From contig JAMBLL010000015.1 in assembly GCA_023336765.1 (NCBI GenBank), positions 1 through 6,409 of the forward strand: a stretch of DNA of 6,409 bases, written 5' to 3'. Positions 4,107 through 6,409 of this stretch are shown here, piece by piece (within the stretch, counting starts at the first letter, position 1; every line of letters begins with the position of its first letter). Below the pieces are notes generated by a model. That model searched no databases. It had not been told where the DNA came from and worked only from the letters and a program-made list of their open reading frames with translations. The translations under genes were made by a program, and so were the position numbers. This stretch comes from Actinomycetes bacterium. Lineage in GTDB: Bacteria; Actinomycetota; Acidimicrobiia; Spongiisociales; UBA5794.

Positions 4107-5321
4107 ATGAACACAACCTCTTCACAACTCCCGATCTGCGTTCACTGCGGAACCCCTCGACCAGCGGATGAAACGCTGTGTCCTACCTGTGGGAAACCAT
4201 GGATCGATACAACGATCCAACCCGGTGCCACATCGGACGTGGCACCGCCGGCAGTAGCCGCGACGGCGGACACAGGTGATGCCTCGGGCAAACAAGACGA
4301 TGAACCATCGACCGGTGCCGTTGCCGCTGCGGCTGCCGCAGCCACAGTGGCCGCCCATGCCAATAAGGGAGACTCCACCTCACCCACAGAACCTGCGACC
4401 GCTCACGACAGCGAGACTGATGCCACTGACGGCGCCGATCAACCTACAGATGGCACTGACGACGCAGACGGACCCGAGGATGCTTCGACAGATGCGGCCC
4501 CTCCGGTCGTACCACCACCTCCACCTCCCCTTGAGCCTGATGACACCGGCGAGTTCGCGTTCGACGCATGGAGCCAACCCCCTCAGGATGAGGGAGGAGG
4601 CAGAAGCAAGGCCTGGATCGTGCCAGCGGGGATCATCGCAGCGATACTCGCCGCGGTCGGGTTCCTCGTGTTCAGTGGAAACAGCACGACAACCACAACG
4701 ACCATCGCTGCTCTGAGCACCACCACTGGATCGGAAACGGCTACGACGACAGCCACCTCTGTAACGACGACAACCCAATTGACGACCACAACAGTGATCG
4801 CCTACCCCCAGCCTGAGGACTGGCCACCTACGGGTGAACCGATCGACATCGATGACCTCACCCTCAAGCAGGCAGCCATCGGGCCGATCGACATGGGAAC
4901 ACCCATCGACGAAGTGGCAGGTGCCCTAGTCGCAAGCCTTGGAGAGGCAACAGCTTCTGGTATCGACGATCTCTGCCCACCGGACGAGTCGTATTGGCTT
5001 GCGTTCGGGCAACTCACGGCCATCTTTGATGGGTTCGACAGCGACTCTGTCTTCGTCTCATACCGGTACGACGAGCCGGAAGGAACCGACGAAGAGTTGG
5101 GGCTGAAGACACTCTCGGGAATCGCTATCGGAGATACCGTCGAAGATCTGATCGACACCTACACGCAATTCACGATCTCGTTCGAGATCATCGACTCCAA
5201 GGACTACTTCCGGCTCAGCGATGGCGGTGAACTCCTCCTGTGGGGACCCGTCTCGAGCATCGACCCGGCTGGATTGATCGAGGGCATCTACTCGCCGACC
5301 GCCTGCGACACCGCACCATAG
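4107..5321 (+). CDS. Zinc-ribbon, single-membrane-span protein with Thr-rich linker and unknown external domain
   Basis: I do not recognise this 404-aa protein as a named family. In order it has a zinc ribbon, CVHCG...CPTCG (C11, C14, C25, C28); a disordered, acidic Ala/Asp/Pro-rich stretch (about 38-165) with a seven-Ala run and a PPPPPP run; one membrane helix (about 169-190, IVPAGIIAAILAAVGFLVFS); a Thr-rich linker (about 193-230); and a folded C-terminal domain (about 232-404). With no signal peptide, the zinc ribbon is probably cytoplasmic and the C-terminal domain outside. That domain holds two similar segments, IDMGTPIDEVAGALVASLG (261-279) and IAIGDTVEDLIDTY (339-352), and only two cysteines, C290 and C400, which could form a disulfide. 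No ribosome binding site precedes the ATG, which places the zinc ribbon at the very N-terminus; translation may be leaderless. Confidence 0.85.
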   Translation: MNTTSSQLPICVHCGTPRPADETLCPTCGKPWIDTTIQPGATSDVAPPAVAATADTGDASGKQDDEPSTGAVAAAAAAATVAAHANKGDSTSPTEPATAHDSETDATDGADQPTDGTDDADGPEDASTDAAPPVVPPPPPPLEPDDTGEFAFDAWSQPPQDEGGGRSKAWIVPAGIIAAILAAVGFLVFSGNSTTTTTTIAALSTTTGSETATTTATSVTTTTQLTTTTVIAYPQPEDWPPTGEPIDIDDLTLKQAAIGPIDMGTPIDEVAGALVASLGEATASGIDDLCPPDESYWLAFGQLTAIFDGFDSDSVFVSYRYDEPEGTDEELGLKTLSGIAIGDTVEDLIDTYTQFTISFEIIDSKDYFRLSDGGELLLWGPVSSIDPAGLIEGIYSPTACDTAP

Positions 5322-5352
5322 GGGGCTAGCGGATAGGGACTGCAGGTTTCAG

Positions 5353-5382
5353 AGTTTTCAGTTCACAGTTTTCAGTTCACAG
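5353..5382. repeat. Tandem repeat of 14 bp built from two heptamers
   Basis: AGTTTTC AGTTCAC (5353-5366) is repeated exactly at 5367-5380, followed by AG. Each 14-bp unit is itself two related heptamers, so the underlying period is 7 bp. It lies in the gap after the zinc-ribbon gene. Preceding bases (AGGTTTC at 5344-5350) look like a decayed unit shifted by 2 bp. Confidence 0.85.
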
Positions 5383-5421
5383 TCGGAAACCGGAACGGAA
5401 TCGGGTTCTTGGGACGTTCGA

Positions 5422-5491
5422 GGAGAGCGGTGAACGGAGAACGAATGCTCTTCCCTCTGTGCACTCATTCCGAAGACGGAGAGTGGAGAAC
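5422..5491. repeat. Degenerate GGAGAAC-type heptamer runs
   Basis: GGAGAGC, GGTGAAC and GGAGAAC follow each other in register at 5422-5442. After a non-repetitive stretch, GGAGAGT and GGAGAAC follow at 5478-5491. The 7-bp step matches the other intergenic repeats, but the copies are diverged. Confidence 0.5.
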
Positions 5492-5546
5492 GCAAGACCG
5501 TAGATCGATATCAGAGCGACCGGCACGCCGCCACGCGCTATCTAGT

Positions 5547-5564
5547 GGGAATTCCCCTTAACAT
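5547..5564 (+). promoter_or_regulatory. Palindrome GGGAATTCCC and possible -10 box before the CpsD-like gene
   Basis: The perfect 10-bp palindrome GGGAATTCCC (5547-5556) is followed by TAACAT (5559-5564), a possible -10 box 39 bp before the ATG at 5604. The palindrome would then lie in the spacer between -35 and -10, where a repressor could act. No convincing -35 box is visible. Confidence 0.3.
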
Positions 5565-5603
5565 TCTGACGCTGCCGCAACACGAACACCAACTGGTGAG
5601 CAC

Positions 5604-6409
5604 ATGACCCATCACAGCACTGATACAGAACACCGGACCAGGCTTCACAGGATTTTCAACGTGCCAAACGTGATCTCCATCGGAACCGGTCTGGTGGCGT
5701 TCGCTCTACTTGCCTCGGTTCTCGATACCAACATCGGCATCATCATCTCGGCCATCGGCGCAGGGGTTCTCGCCGGTGGAGTATGGCTCCTCATTGCACG
5801 ATACCGATCCGGACCTGACCTCAAGTCCACGGTTGCGGATCTTACGCTCCTTGGCGCCATCCCGTCCGACGATTCCGGTCCCGCCCCGGCACTCTCGGAC
5901 TCCGACACGTCCGACCGCTACACCGGCCTTCTCGGCGAGATAGAAGGGCACACAACCGGAAGAGTCCTCCTCGTCAGCTCCGCTGCACCGGGCCACGGGG
6001 CATCGACCGTAGCGATGAACCTCGCCATTGCTGCCGCCAGGGCAGGCAGACGAGTGATGCTTATCGATGCCGACTCATCACCCAACGGTCTGGGGAGATT
6101 CCTCTCAAGCGGCCGCTCACCCGGATTGTCTGACGTTGCCTCAGGTGACGCGACGCTCGCCGAAGCAACACGAATGTGGACACTCGACGACGGGACCAGC
6201 TTCCCGATGATGCCATCGGGAGAGGACCCAACAAGTGAGGATGCACTCGCCGGATTGCTGATCGCCGAGGCACTCGACACCGTTTCTGAACACGCCGACC
6301 TCATCTTGATCGACGTGCCTCCCGTCCTATGGTCGGAATCCACTCCTGAACTCGGAAGGCATGCGGACGGGACGATTCTCGTACTCTCGGACAACGCACA
6401 ACCCGCTGC
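5604..6409 (+). CDS. Wzz/CpsD-like (BY-kinase/ParA-like) exopolysaccharide ATPase, C-terminus cut by window edge
   Basis: 268 residues are visible with no stop. Two membrane helices near the N-terminus (about 22-40 and 44-65) are followed by LLGAIP (82-87), the linker that joins Wzz-type membrane regions to their cytoplasmic kinase domain. Then comes a P-loop ATPase fold: VLLVSSAAPGHGAST (Walker A region, 121-135), VMLIDADSSPNGLGRFL (Walker A', 151-167) and LILIDVPPVL (Walker B, 233-242). Relatives are bacterial tyrosine autokinases that control polymerisation and export of capsule or exopolysaccharide. Here the Walker A lysine is replaced: the usual PGEGKST is PGHGAST, with Ala at 133. The large external Wzz domain is absent, since the two helices are joined by only a few residues. 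GGTGAG three bases before the ATG supports the start. A C-terminal tyrosine cluster, if any, is outside the window. Confidence 0.82.
   Translation, partial: MTHHSTDTEHRTRLHRIFNVPNVISIGTGLVAFALLASVLDTNIGIIISAIGAGVLAGGVWLLIARYRSGPDLKSTVADLTLLGAIPSDDSGPAPALSDSDTSDRYTGLLGEIEGHTTGRVLLVSSAAPGHGASTVAMNLAIAAARAGRRVMLIDADSSPNGLGRFLSSGRSPGLSDVASGDATLAEATRMWTLDDGTSFPMMPSGEDPTSEDALAGLLIAEALDTVSEHADLILIDVPPVLWSESTPELGRHADGTILVLSDNAQPA

Noticed and set aside
5918..6394. 158-codon bottom-strand frame opposite the CpsD-like gene
   Set aside because: It covers the clear P-loop ATPase coding region in antisense and has no motif of its own.

Overview
The window looks like chromosomal DNA of a moderately high-GC actinobacterium. 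The signs are an RpoD/SigA-type sigma factor, long Thr-rich linkers in a membrane-anchored zinc-ribbon protein, NsrR/IscR-type Rrf2 regulators, and a Wzz/CpsD-like ATPase. Acidimicrobiia is my best guess, from protein style only. I see no transposase, tRNA, rRNA, phage gene or CRISPR array.

Layout, left to right. (1) Bottom strand: the first 68 codons of a CBS-domain protein run off the left edge, preceded in the same direction by a 349-aa primary-like sigma factor. An 8.6-copy array of a 7-bp unit lies between them. (2) A 363-bp divergent gap separates the sigma gene from a top-strand LysE/RhtB-family exporter and carries promoters for both sides. (3) A redox-flavoured cluster follows: an Rrf2 regulator, a monoheme cytochrome c lipoprotein 13 bp downstream, then a second Rrf2 regulator with its own promoter. 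That promoter has a 12-3-12 inverted repeat over its -10 box. (4) A 404-aa protein of unknown function has a cytoplasmic zinc ribbon, one membrane segment and an extracytoplasmic domain. (5) The right edge holds the first 268 residues of a polysaccharide-type tyrosine-kinase/ParA-like ATPase with a two-helix membrane hairpin.

How the parts may work together. The two Rrf2 proteins are paralogues (about 45% identical by ungapped hand alignment) that bracket the cytochrome gene. A Fe-S-sensing redox or nitric-oxide switch over a small electron carrier is the natural reading. One paralogue has the usual three cysteines; the other has His in place of the middle one. The remaining genes look like ordinary housekeeping or envelope genes without an obvious shared pathway.

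The points most worth a second look are the Cys-to-His change in the first Rrf2 protein, the operator-like dyad before the second, the missing Walker A lysine in the CpsD-like ATPase, and short tandem repeats of 7-bp period in five or more places between genes. I found no convincing new multi-gene defence or metabolic system.
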